From Mycobacterium kansasii ATCC 12478 (lineage in GTDB: Bacteria; Actinomycetota; Actinomycetes; Mycobacteriales; Mycobacteriaceae): a DNA stretch of 64,000 nt. Below the pieces are notes generated by a model that saw only the letters and a program-made list of their open reading frames with translations, was not told the origin of the DNA and made no database searches. The stretch lies in assembly GCF_000157895.3 (NCBI RefSeq), contig NC_022663.1, positions 4,836,001 through 4,900,000 on the forward strand, written 5' to 3'. The first letter of the stretch is position 1. Every line of letters begins with the position of its first letter. Positions 7,883-16,123 of the stretch are shown here, one piece after another. The position numbers and the translations under genes were made by a program.

Positions 7883-8998
7883 TCAGCGCGCAACCGTCAG
7901 CCAGTCCGCGAACCCCGACGGGTCGTGGCGTCCTAACGCGCCGTGCTCGTACAAACCCCAGCCCTCCACCGGTTCGGCGTCGCCGTCACGGCACATCGCA
8001 CGGCCGACGTGGTCGATGACGCCGAAGCCGGACCGCGCGATGATCGCCGGATCGGTCATGTCGTAGGTCAGCCGTTCGACGAATTTCTCGCCCTTCCACA
8101 TGCCGTGCAGCCAGTCGGAATCACCGCCGTAGCCGCCGCCGACGTGGATGGGCACGGGCAGCTTGGACTCCACCTCGAAATGCACCGGGGTGCCGTCGGG
8201 TGCCGTCGCGTCGATGGTCGCCCCGGTGGGGATCCGCGTGCCGGAGCGGTAGTGGATTTTCACCCGCGGCCAGCCCAGCTGCTCGACGCGGCCGTCACGC
8301 CACACCCGGGTGCAGTCGTTGAGCGAGCGGAATCCGTTCGGCTCCTCCTGAATGATCAGCACGACCGCGAAATCGTCGAACGCTATCGGCAGATATAGCC
8401 ACCACATCCCCTCGAACGGCGGATCGGCGGGCCGGCCGGCCGGCTCGGGCTCACCGATCGGCCGGATGCCCCAGGACCGGTCGCGGCTGCCGATCCAGCC
8501 GGCGGGGTCCACCGCGACCTCTTCGCCGTCGATTGCCATCCGGCCGCTCCAGCTGCCCAGCTGGGCGAATCGTTGTGCATTCAGCGTCACCCGGTTGCCG
8601 GATCGCAGTATGTGCGGCTGTTCCCGGACGATGTCGAACAACCCCTCCCAGGTGAGATCGGCTGCGATGCCTTCGGTTTCGTCGAGAACCAGACGCAGCT
8701 TGCGCAGCGGCTCGATGACCTCGATGCGATAGCCGTTGACGTGCTGGCGCAGCCGGTTCTGGTCGATAGCGTCGGAAAGATGTACCGCCGTCTGGGTATC
8801 CCCGCGCCTGATCAGCAGGAATGCGTCCTTCACTCCCAGGTTGGGGTAGTAGCCGATACCGCTGATCACAAAGATGTTTCCGGTGCGGTCGTGGGCGTTG
8901 AAGTAGGACCGGTCATAGAAGTTGCGGTCGGAGGAACCCGGCCAGGCGATCGGCTGGGGAAGTTGGTGCACCGGAAACTCGTCGAGTGGCCCGATCAT
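7883..8998 (-). CDS. conserved protein, Rv3169-like
   Basis: A 371-residue soluble protein of unknown biochemical function, syntenic with M. tuberculosis Rv3169. No signal peptide or membrane span is visible. It is rich in beta-strand-like segments and aromatic motifs (NIFVISGIGYYPNLG near residue 41, GMWWLYLPIAFDDF in the middle), reminiscent of lipocalin-like or hydroxyneurosporene-dehydrogenase-like domains, but I cannot assign it. Its ATG shares one base with the upstream gene's stop (TGATG at 8996-9000), so it is translationally coupled to the Rv3168-like kinase-fold protein. The pair probably act together. Coordinated regulation by the divergent TetR at 10181 is likely from position alone. 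Confidence 0.75.
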   Translation of the reverse strand: MIGPLDEFPVHQLPQPIAWPGSSDRNFYDRSYFNAHDRTGNIFVISGIGYYPNLGVKDAFLLIRRGDTQTAVHLSDAIDQNRLRQHVNGYRIEVIEPLRKLRLVLDETEGIAADLTWEGLFDIVREQPHILRSGNRVTLNAQRFAQLGSWSGRMAIDGEEVAVDPAGWIGSRDRSWGIRPIGEPEPAGRPADPPFEGMWWLYLPIAFDDFAVVLIIQEEPNGFRSLNDCTRVWRDGRVEQLGWPRVKIHYRSGTRIPTGATIDATAPDGTPVHFEVESKLPVPIHVGGGYGGDSDWLHGMWKGEKFVERLTYDMTDPAIIARSGFGVIDHVGRAMCRDGDAEPVEGWGLYEHGALGRHDPSGFADWLTVAR

Positions 8999-10137
8999 CA
9001 GTCGTCCTCTCCGATAAGGCGCCTCATCAAAACGGCGTGGTAGAACAACGATTCGACGTTGTCAGGTCTGTCGATCTCCCCGAAGTGAATGCGGCGCGCG
9101 CCGGTACGCAGGAACACGCATGCCCACATCACACCCGAATACACGTAAAACCAATGCAGGTCGCCAAGTTCGGCGCCGGTAAGGCCCTCATAGGTGGCCC
9201 GGACGTCACCTTCGCGCATCACTTCGGGCAGCCCCGGCAGCGTCGCCAGCGCGGCCAGCTCTTGAAAGACCAGGTGCGCGTAGATCATCCACGCGACATC
9301 GAGTTCGCGAGGACCCAGCGTGACCATTTCCCAGTCCAGCACCGCCACCGGCCGGAAGTCGCGGTACATGACGTTGCCCACCCGGGCGTCCCCCCACAGC
9401 AGCACCGGTTGGCGCGCAGCCGCTTCGTGCGGCCAGTTGGCGTCGAGCCAATCGAACGTCCGCTCCAGCAACGGAGATCGGCCGATGTCGGGTACCGCGA
9501 AGTCGTACCAGGCGCGAACCCAGTTGAAATGCCGGCGCAGCGCGGTATCACCGGGGAAATCCTCCTTGGCCAGAAATCCGAATATGTTCTCGGCGTCGGG
9601 GATCGAATGCAGTGTGGCCAGCACCGCCACCGTGGCGTCCTGTAGTTCGCGCTGACGCTCGGCCGCAGCGTCGGCGAACCAGTTGTTGCCGAAGGTGTAG
9701 GGCATCACGTCGGGCGGCACCACGCCGTCGACGTAATCCATGAGGAAGAACGGAGTTCCGAGCACGTTCCCGGTGGGCTCGATCCAGCGCACTTTGGGCA
9801 CCGGGACATCGGTCAGTTCGCCAACTCGCCGTATCACCTCGAATTGGTGGTCGAGTCGATAGGTGGGGAACACCGGCACATCGGTGGCGGCGGGCGCCAC
9901 CCGGACCACCAGTTTCTGCTCGATGGGCTGGCCGTCCTGCTGCCAGCACGCGGTCAGAATGATGGTTTCCGACGACATGCCGGTGGAGTCGACGCCGCTT
10001 TCCACGCTCACCTCGGGTGCGGCGCCACCGGGCAACACGGTCGCCAGCCATCGCGACATCACCTCCGGCAGGGTGGTGACGTCACGACTCGATCGCTGCA
10101 GGCGGTCGATGTCCCCGATCGCCGGTTCGTTGGCCAC
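8998..10137 (-). CDS. phosphotransferase-fold protein, Rv3168-like
   Basis: A 379-residue member of the aminoglycoside-phosphotransferase/choline-kinase superfamily. The catalytic-loop equivalent LLWGDARVGN gives Asp250 and Asn255, with Trp replacing the usual His before GD. The metal-binding motif AVLDWE gives Asp268. The N-lobe strand KLVVRVAP and the linker FFLMDYVDG are also visible. The M. tuberculosis homologue has a crystal structure and is described as a putative aminoglycoside phosphotransferase, but a physiological substrate is not established as far as I know. The GTG at 10137 is chosen because GGAAGGA lies six bases upstream. It is the first gene of a two-gene unit with the Rv3169-like gene and is divergent from a TetR gene, with only 43 bases between them. 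Confidence 0.8.
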   Translation of the reverse strand: MANEPAIGDIDRLQRSSRDVTTLPEVMSRWLATVLPGGAAPEVSVESGVDSTGMSSETIILTACWQQDGQPIEQKLVVRVAPAATDVPVFPTYRLDHQFEVIRRVGELTDVPVPKVRWIEPTGNVLGTPFFLMDYVDGVVPPDVMPYTFGNNWFADAAAERQRELQDATVAVLATLHSIPDAENIFGFLAKEDFPGDTALRRHFNWVRAWYDFAVPDIGRSPLLERTFDWLDANWPHEAAARQPVLLWGDARVGNVMYRDFRPVAVLDWEMVTLGPRELDVAWMIYAHLVFQELAALATLPGLPEVMREGDVRATYEGLTGAELGDLHWFYVYSGVMWACVFLRTGARRIHFGEIDRPDNVESLFYHAVLMRRLIGEDD

Positions 10138-10160
10138 AGCTCTTCCTTCCCGCGATAATT

Positions 10161-10179
10161 ACGATACGGTAGGTAGCGT
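10161..10179. promoter_or_regulatory. ACGATAC-N5-GTAGCGT imperfect palindrome, probable TetR operator and divergent promoter
   Basis: The 43-base gap between the divergent Rv3168-like and TetR genes contains a 19-base palindrome, ACGATAC, five bases, GTAGCGT, with one mismatch between the arms. TACGAT at 10160-10165 could be a -10 element for the TetR gene, and TATCGT on the other strand one for the Rv3168-like gene. A repressor bound here would cover both. The location next to a TetR gene makes autoregulation plausible; this is inference from position and symmetry. Confidence 0.45.
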
Positions 10180-10180
10180 T

Positions 10181-10783
10181 ATGAAAGCAGACCCGTCCTC
10201 CCTTGACAAGGCTCCGGGCGCCGGCCGGCCCCGCGACCCGCGCATCGATTCGGCGATCTTGGCGGCGACAGCGGAATTGCTTGTGCAGATCGGCTATTCG
10301 AACCTGAGCCTGGCTGCGGTCGCCGAACGGGCCGGGACCACGAAATCAGCGTTGTACCGGCGCTGGTCGAGTAAGGCCGAACTGGTCCACGAGGCAGCAT
10401 TCCCGGCGGCCCCCACGGCATTGGAGGCTCCGGCCGGCGATATCGCCGCCGACGTCGCGATGATGCTCGCCGCCACCCGCGACGTGTTCACCACCCCGGT
10501 GGTACGGGCCGCGTTGCCCGGCCTGGTGGCCGATATGACCGCCGATGCAGAGCTCAACGCCCGGGTGATGTCACGCTTCACCGACCTGTTCGTCGCCGTG
10601 CGGGCGCGGTTGCGGGAGGCTGTCGATCGCGGTGAGGCGCATCCCGACGTCGACCCGGACCGGTTGATCGAACTGATCGGGGGAGCCACCATGCTGCGGA
10701 TGCTGCTGCGCCCGGACGAAAAGCTCGACGACACCTGGGTGGATCAGACCGCCGCGATCCTGGTGCACGGGGTGACCCGGTGA
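10181..10783 (+). CDS. TetR-family transcriptional regulator, Rv3167c-like
   Basis: A 200-residue TetR regulator. The N-terminal helix-turn-helix is at about residues 40-70 (LSLAAVAERAGTTKSALYRRW); the rest is an all-helical ligand-binding domain. Synteny matches Rv3167c, which lies divergent to Rv3168 in M. tuberculosis. The frame is open upstream far into the divergent gene, but ATG 10181 gives the normal short N-terminal arm (MKADPSSLDK) before the DNA-binding domain. The leader would be very short because the only promoter-like sequence overlaps the palindrome at 10161-10179. Its stop codon overlaps the GTG of a short-chain dehydrogenase by four bases (GTGA), so the two form an operon. 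Confidence 0.82.
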   Translation: MKADPSSLDKAPGAGRPRDPRIDSAILAATAELLVQIGYSNLSLAAVAERAGTTKSALYRRWSSKAELVHEAAFPAAPTALEAPAGDIAADVAMMLAATRDVFTTPVVRAALPGLVADMTADAELNARVMSRFTDLFVAVRARLREAVDRGEAHPDVDPDRLIELIGGATMLRMLLRPDEKLDDTWVDQTAAILVHGVTR

Positions 10784-11670
10784 CGCGGCGGCTGGCCGGC
10801 CGCAGCGCGCTCGTCACCGGCGCCAGCCGCGGATTGGGCCGTGCCATCGCGTTGGCGTTGGCGGCCGAGGGCGCGGCGGTGGCCGTCGCCGGGCGCACCG
10901 AGCAGGTGTGGGACGACCGGCTGCCGGGGACCATCGGTGAAACCGTGGCCGATATCGAGGCGGCCGGCGGGCGTGCGATCGCGGTGCGGGCCGACCTGAC
11001 CGAGCACGACGACGTCGCCCGGCTGGTGACCCAAGCGCGAGATGCGTTGGGGCCGATCACGATCCTGGTCAACAATGCGGCGTTCACCGCGCCCGGCCGC
11101 CCGCCGGTACCGGGCGCGCAGCCCCACGCCAAGCCGCCCAGGCCGACCGACGGCAAACCCGGCTGGCCCGGTTTCCTCAGTATCCCGTTGGCGGCCTATC
11201 GCCGCCACTTCGAGATTTCGGTGTTCGCTGCCTACGAGTTGATGCAACTCGCCTGTCCCGACATGATCGCGGCGGGCCGCGGCTGGGTCGTCAACATAAC
11301 CTCGGTGGCCTCCCGGTTACCTGGCGACGGGCCCTATCCGGATCGCAGTGGCGGGGTCCTGCCCGGATACGGCGGAGCCAAGGCGGCGCTCGAGCATCTC
11401 ACCCAATGCGCAGCCTTCGATCTCGCCGGCCATAACATCGCGGTCAACGCGCTGGCGCCGTCGAAACCCATCCTCACTCCGGGGCTGGCCTACTATGCCC
11501 GGGAATTCGCCGACACCGCCCCGTCCGATGAATTTGCCAGGGCAGCAGTGGAATTGGCACTCGTCGATGCGGCGGTGGTAACCGGTCGCACGATCGGCCA
11601 CCGCGAGGTTCTCGACGGCAGCTTCCGGGCGTTCCGGCGGGAATCCGGCGAGAATAGCCGGGAGCAGTAA
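10780..11670 (+). CDS. short-chain dehydrogenase/reductase
   Basis: A 296-residue NAD(P)-dependent oxidoreductase of the classical SDR fold. The cofactor motif TGASRGLG is at 13-20, NNAA at 98-101, the catalytic Ser175 sits in NITSVAS and YGGAK gives Tyr197/Lys201. A Pro-rich insertion (about 105-128) follows the NNAA strand and is longer than in most SDRs. It starts at GTG 10780, overlapping the TetR stop by four bases. I do not remember this SDR between Rv3167c and Rv3166c in M. tuberculosis, so it may be a lineage-specific addition. The substrate is unknown; coupling to the TetR gene suggests it is in its regulon. Confidence 0.8.
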   Translation: MTRRLAGRSALVTGASRGLGRAIALALAAEGAAVAVAGRTEQVWDDRLPGTIGETVADIEAAGGRAIAVRADLTEHDDVARLVTQARDALGPITILVNNAAFTAPGRPPVPGAQPHAKPPRPTDGKPGWPGFLSIPLAAYRRHFEISVFAAYELMQLACPDMIAAGRGWVVNITSVASRLPGDGPYPDRSGGVLPGYGGAKAALEHLTQCAAFDLAGHNIAVNALAPSKPILTPGLAYYAREFADTAPSDEFARAAVELALVDAAVVTGRTIGHREVLDGSFRAFRRESGENSREQ

Positions 11671-11755
11671 CTTCGGCCGCTTGTGGCGACACGGGTCTTT
11701 GACGTGCCAGTATGAAGAAATCCCAGGCCGCAGCGGCGGCAGGCAGGTGTGCCAG

Positions 11756-12715
11756 ATGCCCGGTGTCGACAAGCCGACAGGACGCGTTGTCGGCCTGATC
11801 CTGCTGTTGATCCTGGTCGCTGCTGCCCTGCGTGGCTATCTGCCGGTTGCCGACGGCGGCTCCCACTCGGAGCCGGGTAGCGGCCGGGCGGCGCTGACGT
11901 TCGTGATCGTCGCCCTGAGCGCGAGTGTCGCGCTGATGGCGTTCGCGATGATCGCGCGATTGCGTGATCCACGCGTGGAGGCGCCCAGTGCGGGGAACCT
12001 GTCCGAGATGCTCGGCGGCGGCAAGGGACGGCCGAGTTGGCGGGTGCTGCTCATCGGGCTGGGCGTGATCGTGGCCTGGCTGCTGGTCGCGACGCTGCTC
12101 GCTCGCCTGGTCGTGCCGCAGGAAGTGGCTTCCTCGCTGCCCTCGGCGGATCAGAGCGCGCCACCGCCGGCGCCCCGCCCCGCGGCGCCGCCGAGGCAGC
12201 ACCCGCCGGACAATCCCGGACACACCCTGGAGATCCTGCTCGCGTACACGGTTCCGCTGTTGATCATGATCGTCGTGGCGGCAGCCGTCATGGCTCGGCG
12301 GCGTTGGCGCGCCGCACCCCCGGCGCGCGTTGCCGCCGACGACGTCGAGTTCCCGGGGCCGGCCGAGGGGGCGGAATTGCTGGCTCGGGCGGCTGAAGTG
12401 GGATTGGCCGAGATGACCGATCTCGATCGCGAGCCGCGGGAGGCGATCATCGCCTGCTACGCGGCCATGGAGCGGGAACTCGCCAACGTCCCCGGTGCCG
12501 TTCCCCAGGACTTCGACACCCCCACCGAGGTGCTGGCCCGCGCCGTTGCGCACGGTGTCCTGCGTCCTGACAACGCCGGACAGCTGGTCAACCTGTTCGC
12601 CGAGGCTCGGTTCAGTCCGCACGTGATGAACGAGGGGCACCGGGAACTCGCGGTCCGGGTCCTTCGGCTGGTGCTCGACGAACTGGCACCCCGCATCCAG
12701 CGAGCTGGCTTGTGA
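11756..12715 (+). CDS. multipass membrane protein with C-terminal DUF4129-like domain, Rv3166c-like
   Basis: A 319-residue membrane protein with four hydrophobic segments: about 11-29, 46-66, 96-119 and a segment near 160-180 (LEILLAYTVPLLIMIVV). A Pro-rich linker sits in between. The cytosolic C terminus (REAIIACYAAMERELANV ... TPTEVLARAV ... LFAEARFS) matches the DUF4129 pattern. DUF4129 proteins usually accompany MoxR ATPases and DUF58 proteins, as here. The frame is open from 11681, but the ATG at 11756 has GGCAGG eight bases upstream and is followed closely by the first membrane segment. Its stop overlaps the next GTG by four bases. The role is unknown; a MoxR-linked membrane complex is inferred. 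Confidence 0.72.
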   Translation: MPGVDKPTGRVVGLILLLILVAAALRGYLPVADGGSHSEPGSGRAALTFVIVALSASVALMAFAMIARLRDPRVEAPSAGNLSEMLGGGKGRPSWRVLLIGLGVIVAWLLVATLLARLVVPQEVASSLPSADQSAPPPAPRPAAPPRQHPPDNPGHTLEILLAYTVPLLIMIVVAAAVMARRRWRAAPPARVAADDVEFPGPAEGAELLARAAEVGLAEMTDLDREPREAIIACYAAMERELANVPGAVPQDFDTPTEVLARAVAHGVLRPDNAGQLVNLFAEARFSPHVMNEGHRELAVRVLRLVLDELAPRIQRAGL

Positions 12716-13194
12716 AAAAGCTTGTCGTCCTGGGTGTTTGCCTCGTCGTCGGAGTCGAGCTGCTGGGGTTGGTCGTGCAGGATCGCCGGTTCGTGCTCGC
12801 GGCTTCCGGTGTGGCGGTGGGCCTGGTGCTGCTCAATGTCCGCCGTGTCCTCGGCCGCGGATCATCGCCGGCCGCCGAGCCGGACCACGACGATCTCGGC
12901 GACGGATTGCGCCGCTGGCTGTCGAACACCGAGACCACGATCCGGTGGTCGGAATCCACCCGGGCGGACTGGGACCGGCACTTGCGTCCGATGCTTGCGC
13001 GCCGATATGAAATCGCGACGGGTCAACGGCTGGCCAAAGACCCGGCCGCGTTTCATGCCACCGGCCAGATGCTGTTCGGCGCCGAGTTGTGGGAATGGGT
13101 CAACCCCAACAACGTCGTGCGCTCCGGTGCGCATCAGCCCGGTCCCGGTCGCGAGGCGCTCGAGGCGATACTGGAAAAATTCGAGCTCGTATGA
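12712..13194 (+). CDS. small membrane protein, Rv3165c-like
   Basis: A 160-residue protein with two adjacent N-terminal hydrophobic segments (VVLGVCLVVGVELLGLVV and FVLAASGVAVGLVLLNV) and a charged cytosolic domain containing a WSESTRADWDRHLRPML stretch. I know no characterised function. The GTG start at 12712 overlaps the stop of the DUF4129-like gene in GTGA, so translation is coupled. It belongs to the MoxR3/DUF58 cluster by position and matches Rv3165c of M. tuberculosis in order and size. Confidence 0.68.
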   Translation: MKKLVVLGVCLVVGVELLGLVVQDRRFVLAASGVAVGLVLLNVRRVLGRGSSPAAEPDHDDLGDGLRRWLSNTETTIRWSESTRADWDRHLRPMLARRYEIATGQRLAKDPAAFHATGQMLFGAELWEWVNPNNVVRSGAHQPGPGREALEAILEKFELV

Positions 13195-13235
13195 CGCTGG
13201 TGGACGGATGTGACTCGATCATGACCCGATCATGA
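13191..13235 (+). CDS. possible 14-codon bridging open frame
   Basis: An ATG at 13191 overlaps the stop of the Rv3165c-like gene as ATGA. Fourteen codons later its own TGA (13233-13235) overlaps the ATG of the MoxR gene, again as ATGA. The encoded peptide MTLVDGCDSIMTRS has no recognisable features. The exact double overlap would let ribosomes pass by termination-reinitiation from one gene to the next. It could equally be chance in a GC-rich operon. Confidence 0.3.
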   Translation: MTLVDGCDSIMTRS

Positions 13236-14209
13236 ATATGCCGGTCGCGACGACGACGGCCCGCTGCGAGGCGGTGCTCGACGAAATCGAACGCATCGTG
13301 GTGGGTAAACGCGCCGCGCTCACGCTGATCCTCACCGCCGTCCTTGCGCGCGGCCACGTGCTCATCGAGGATCTGCCCGGTCTGGGCAAGACGCTGATCG
13401 CACGGTCCTTCGCCGCCGCGTTGGGGCTGGAATTCAAGCGGGTGCAGTTCACGCCCGACTTGCTGCCGGCCGACCTGCTCGGCTCGACGATCTACGACAT
13501 GCAGTCGGGCCGCTTCGAGTTTCGCCCCGGTCCGATTTTCACCAACCTGCTGATGGCCGACGAGATCAACCGCACGCCGCCGAAAACCCAGGCGGCGTTG
13601 CTCGAGGCGATGGCCGAGGGCCAGGTCAGCATCGACGGCAAGACACACAAGCTGCCTACGCCGTTCATCGTGCTGGCCACCGACAACCCGATCGAGTACG
13701 AGGGCACCTACCCGCTGCCCGAGGCACAGCTGGATCGGTTCGCGATTCGGCTGGAGCTGCGCTACCTCTCCGAGCGGGACGAGACCGCGATGCTACGCCG
13801 TCGTCTCGACCGCGGGTCGGCCGAACCGACGGTGAACCAGGTCGTCGACCTGCACGACCTGCTGGCGATGCGGGAATCGGTCGAGCAGGTGACCGTCCAC
13901 GAGGACGTCCTGCACTACGTGGTGTCGCTGGCCACCGCGACCCGGCATCATCCACAGGTCGCCGTCGGCGCCAGCCCGCGAGCCGAACTCGACCTGGTCC
14001 AGCTCGCGCGTGCCCGTGCCCTGCTGCTCGGCCGCGACTATGTGATCCCCGAAGACGTCAAGGCGCTGGCCACCGCGTCGATCGCGCACCGGATCACGTT
14101 GCGTCCAGAGATGTGGGTGCGAAAGGTACAGGGCGCCGACGTCGTCGGAGAACTGTTGCGGCGCTTGCCTGTTCCGCGAACCAATGGGACGAATGATCCA
14201 GCCGCGTGA
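13232..14209 (+). CDS. moxR3: MoxR-family AAA+ ATPase, MoxR3-like
   Basis: A 325-residue AAA+ ATPase of the MoxR family. Walker A is EDLPGLGKTLIARS near residues 47-60; Walker B with the MoxR hallmark is NLLMADEINRTPPKTQ; a sensor-type segment (FIVLATDNPIEYEGTYPLPEAQLDRF) and the C-terminal lid complete it. MoxR ATPases are thought to act as chaperones that help mature or activate partner complexes, often with DUF58 and VWA-type proteins. The gene sits between an Rv3165c-like and a DUF58 gene exactly as moxR3 (Rv3164c) does in M. tuberculosis. No ribosome binding site precedes ATG 13232; a bridging mini-ORF ends on it. Confidence 0.85.
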   Translation: MNMPVATTTARCEAVLDEIERIVVGKRAALTLILTAVLARGHVLIEDLPGLGKTLIARSFAAALGLEFKRVQFTPDLLPADLLGSTIYDMQSGRFEFRPGPIFTNLLMADEINRTPPKTQAALLEAMAEGQVSIDGKTHKLPTPFIVLATDNPIEYEGTYPLPEAQLDRFAIRLELRYLSERDETAMLRRRLDRGSAEPTVNQVVDLHDLLAMRESVEQVTVHEDVLHYVVSLATATRHHPQVAVGASPRAELDLVQLARARALLLGRDYVIPEDVKALATASIAHRITLRPEMWVRKVQGADVVGELLRRLPVPRTNGTNDPAA

Positions 14210-15470
14210 AGTCGAGTTGCGCTGGCGCGCCTCACCGTTGACGCTGGCGATCGCTACCGGTGCGGCAGCGGCGCTGGCGGCTGCCGTCATCGGCGGTCGC
14301 TGGCAGCTGATCGCGTTCGCGGCGCCGCTGCTCGGCGTGCTGTGCTCTATCTACTGGCAGCGACCGGTCCCGGCGGTCCAGGTGCACGGCGAGCCGGATT
14401 CGCAGCGCTGCTTCGAGAATGAGCAGGCACACGTCAAGGTTTGGGCCACAACGGATTCCACCGCTCAATCCGGGTCGGAGCGGATCGAGGTGACGGTCTC
14501 GGCGCCTACCGGCATGCAGCTCGATGTTGTCGAATCGGATTGCCGCCCAGCCACAACGGTTGCCGCGTCGGCTCCGCGATGGGGGCGCTATCCCATCCGG
14601 GCCCGGGTCGACGTGGTCGCGCGCGGCGGTTTACTGACCGGGACGGGAACCGTCGACGCAGCCGAAGTCGTGGTCTTTCCGCTGACACCGCCGCAGCCCA
14701 CGGCGATCCCGCAGACCGAATTGCTTGACCGTCTGGGTGCCCACCTCACCCGGCACATCGGCCCGGGCGTGGAATACGCAGACATTCGCCCCTACGTGCC
14801 GGGCGACCAGCTGCGCGCCGTCAATTGGGCGGTAAGCGCGCGGCGTGGCCGATTGCACGTGACGCAGCGGTTGACCGACCGCGCCGCCGACGTGGTCGTG
14901 CTCATCGACACGTATCGGCAGCCGCCGGGCCCGGCGACCGAGGCCACCGAGCGAATCGCGCGGGGCGCTGCTCAGGTGGTACAGACCGCCCTGCGCAACG
15001 GTGACCGCGCCGGGATCGTCGCGCTGGGAGGCAACCGCCCCCGGTGGCTGGGCGCCGACATCGGCCAGCGCCAGTTCTACCGAGTGCTCGATACCGTGCT
15101 GGGCACCGGCGACGGCTTCGAAAGGACTACCGGGACATTGGCGCCGCGTGCTGCCGTTCCGGCCGGGGCGATTGTCATCGCGTTCTCCACCTTGCTCGAC
15201 ACCGAATTCGCGCTGGCACTCATCGACTTGCGTAAACGCGGCCACGTGGTGGTTGCCGTCGACGTTCTCGACGGGTCTCCGTTCGAGGGCGAGCAGGATC
15301 CGCTGGTGGTTCGGCTGTGGGCGCTGCAGCGCTCCGCGATGTATCGAGACATGGCCACCGTCGGTGTCGACGTGCTGTCGTGGCAAGGGGATCGTCCGTT
15401 GGAGCAGTCGATGAGCACCTTGCCGGATCGCCGTCGTCGGGGGCGCGGACAGCTGGCGGGGAGGCACTGA
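14184..15470 (+). CDS. DUF58 domain membrane-associated protein, Rv3163c-like
   Basis: A 428-residue protein with two N-terminal hydrophobic segments (about 19-37 and 41-57) and a C-terminal DUF58 domain. The DUF58 signature, VEYADIRPYVPGDQLRAV followed by NWAVSARRGRL, lies in the middle, and a von-Willebrand-A-like continuation (DVVVLIDTYR ... GDRAGIVALG) follows. DUF58 proteins pair with MoxR ATPases; the molecular role is not established. The start overlaps moxR3 by 26 bases; ATG 14196 is an alternative with a shorter overlap. The C terminus is strongly basic (DRRRRGRGQ). The stop is one base before the next gene's ATG. Confidence 0.8.
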   Translation: MGRMIQPREVELRWRASPLTLAIATGAAAALAAAVIGGRWQLIAFAAPLLGVLCSIYWQRPVPAVQVHGEPDSQRCFENEQAHVKVWATTDSTAQSGSERIEVTVSAPTGMQLDVVESDCRPATTVAASAPRWGRYPIRARVDVVARGGLLTGTGTVDAAEVVVFPLTPPQPTAIPQTELLDRLGAHLTRHIGPGVEYADIRPYVPGDQLRAVNWAVSARRGRLHVTQRLTDRAADVVVLIDTYRQPPGPATEATERIARGAAQVVQTALRNGDRAGIVALGGNRPRWLGADIGQRQFYRVLDTVLGTGDGFERTTGTLAPRAAVPAGAIVIAFSTLLDTEFALALIDLRKRGHVVVAVDVLDGSPFEGEQDPLVVRLWALQRSAMYRDMATVGVDVLSWQGDRPLEQSMSTLPDRRRRGRGQLAGRH

Positions 15471-15471
15471 C

Positions 15472-15930
15472 ATGGGCGTTTCTGCCGGTCGGGTCGGGCA
15501 GATCAGTCGGGTCGGGTCCTCGTTGTTCGGCCTGCTGATGGTGGCCTCCGCCGTCGCCGGGTCGCACGGGCCGGCCGTCGCCGCCGGGATTGCGGCCGCT
15601 GTTGCCGTGGCGGCGGGGATCGCGTTTCGGCCGGCGGCAACGATTGCTGTGCTGCTGTCGGTGTCGGTGCTGCTGATGTCGGACCCGTCGCAGGGGCTTG
15701 CCGCACTGTCGGGGTTGTGCGCAGCCGCCTACCTGGTGTGCCGGCACGCCGTCGGCACAGCCATCGGCCTCGTGGCGGGAAGTTTGCCGACGATCGTCTC
15801 CGCCGCGGGATTCGCCGTTGCCGGATTGGTCGCGACGTCATTCCCGTTGCAGGTGCCGTGGTTGCCGTTGGTGGCACCGGTGGCGGTAGTGGCGATCTAC
15901 GTGCTGGCCGCCCGCCCGTTCATCGGCTGA
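15472..15930 (+). CDS. integral membrane protein, Rv3162c-like
   Basis: A 152-residue, very hydrophobic protein with about five membrane segments. They include SLFGLLMVASAVAGS near 17-31, AATIAVLLSVSVLLMS, a Gly/Ala-rich segment near 100-120, and WLPLVAPVAVVAIYVLAA at the end. It has no soluble domain. The ATG is one base after the DUF58 stop, so it is the last gene of the MoxR3/DUF58 cluster. The function is unknown. Confidence 0.7.
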   Translation: MGVSAGRVGQISRVGSSLFGLLMVASAVAGSHGPAVAAGIAAAVAVAAGIAFRPAATIAVLLSVSVLLMSDPSQGLAALSGLCAAAYLVCRHAVGTAIGLVAGSLPTIVSAAGFAVAGLVATSFPLQVPWLPLVAPVAVVAIYVLAARPFIG

Positions 15931-15946
15931 GTGGGAACCCGGTCGA

Positions 15947-15963
15947 TGTTGCTGTTAGCAATA
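15947..15963. terminator. small hairpin after the MoxR/DUF58 cluster
   Basis: TTGCT-GTT-AGCAA with a flanking G-T wobble and a T-A pair makes a 7-base stem starting 17 bases after the Rv3162c-like stop. There is no T-run and the stem is not GC-rich, so termination is only a weak suggestion. Confidence 0.25.
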
Positions 15964-16043
15964 ATGTTCAACGAGTTTGACGGAACTCCCACATTCATGC
16001 GGCGATTTTCCTAAAGTCTGCGATAACCGGTGTAGTGCTGTGC

Positions 16044-16071
16044 ACGGTCGCCCGAAGCTCGGGCGTGCCGT
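16044..16071 (+). promoter_or_regulatory. GC-rich leader hairpin before a PPE gene
   Basis: CGCCCGA-AGC-TCGGGCG is a perfect 7-base inverted repeat at 16049-16065. The stem can be extended past a small bulge by ACGG/CCGT at 16044-16047 and 16068-16071. It ends 52 bases before the PPE start at 16124 and is probably in the mRNA leader. A comparable, longer hairpin precedes the PPE gene at 21709. The function is unknown. Confidence 0.3.
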
Positions 16072-16123
16072 TGCGCAGCCCGGGGAGGAATGCGGTGTGG
16101 CGACCGGACGAAAGGACTAGCTG

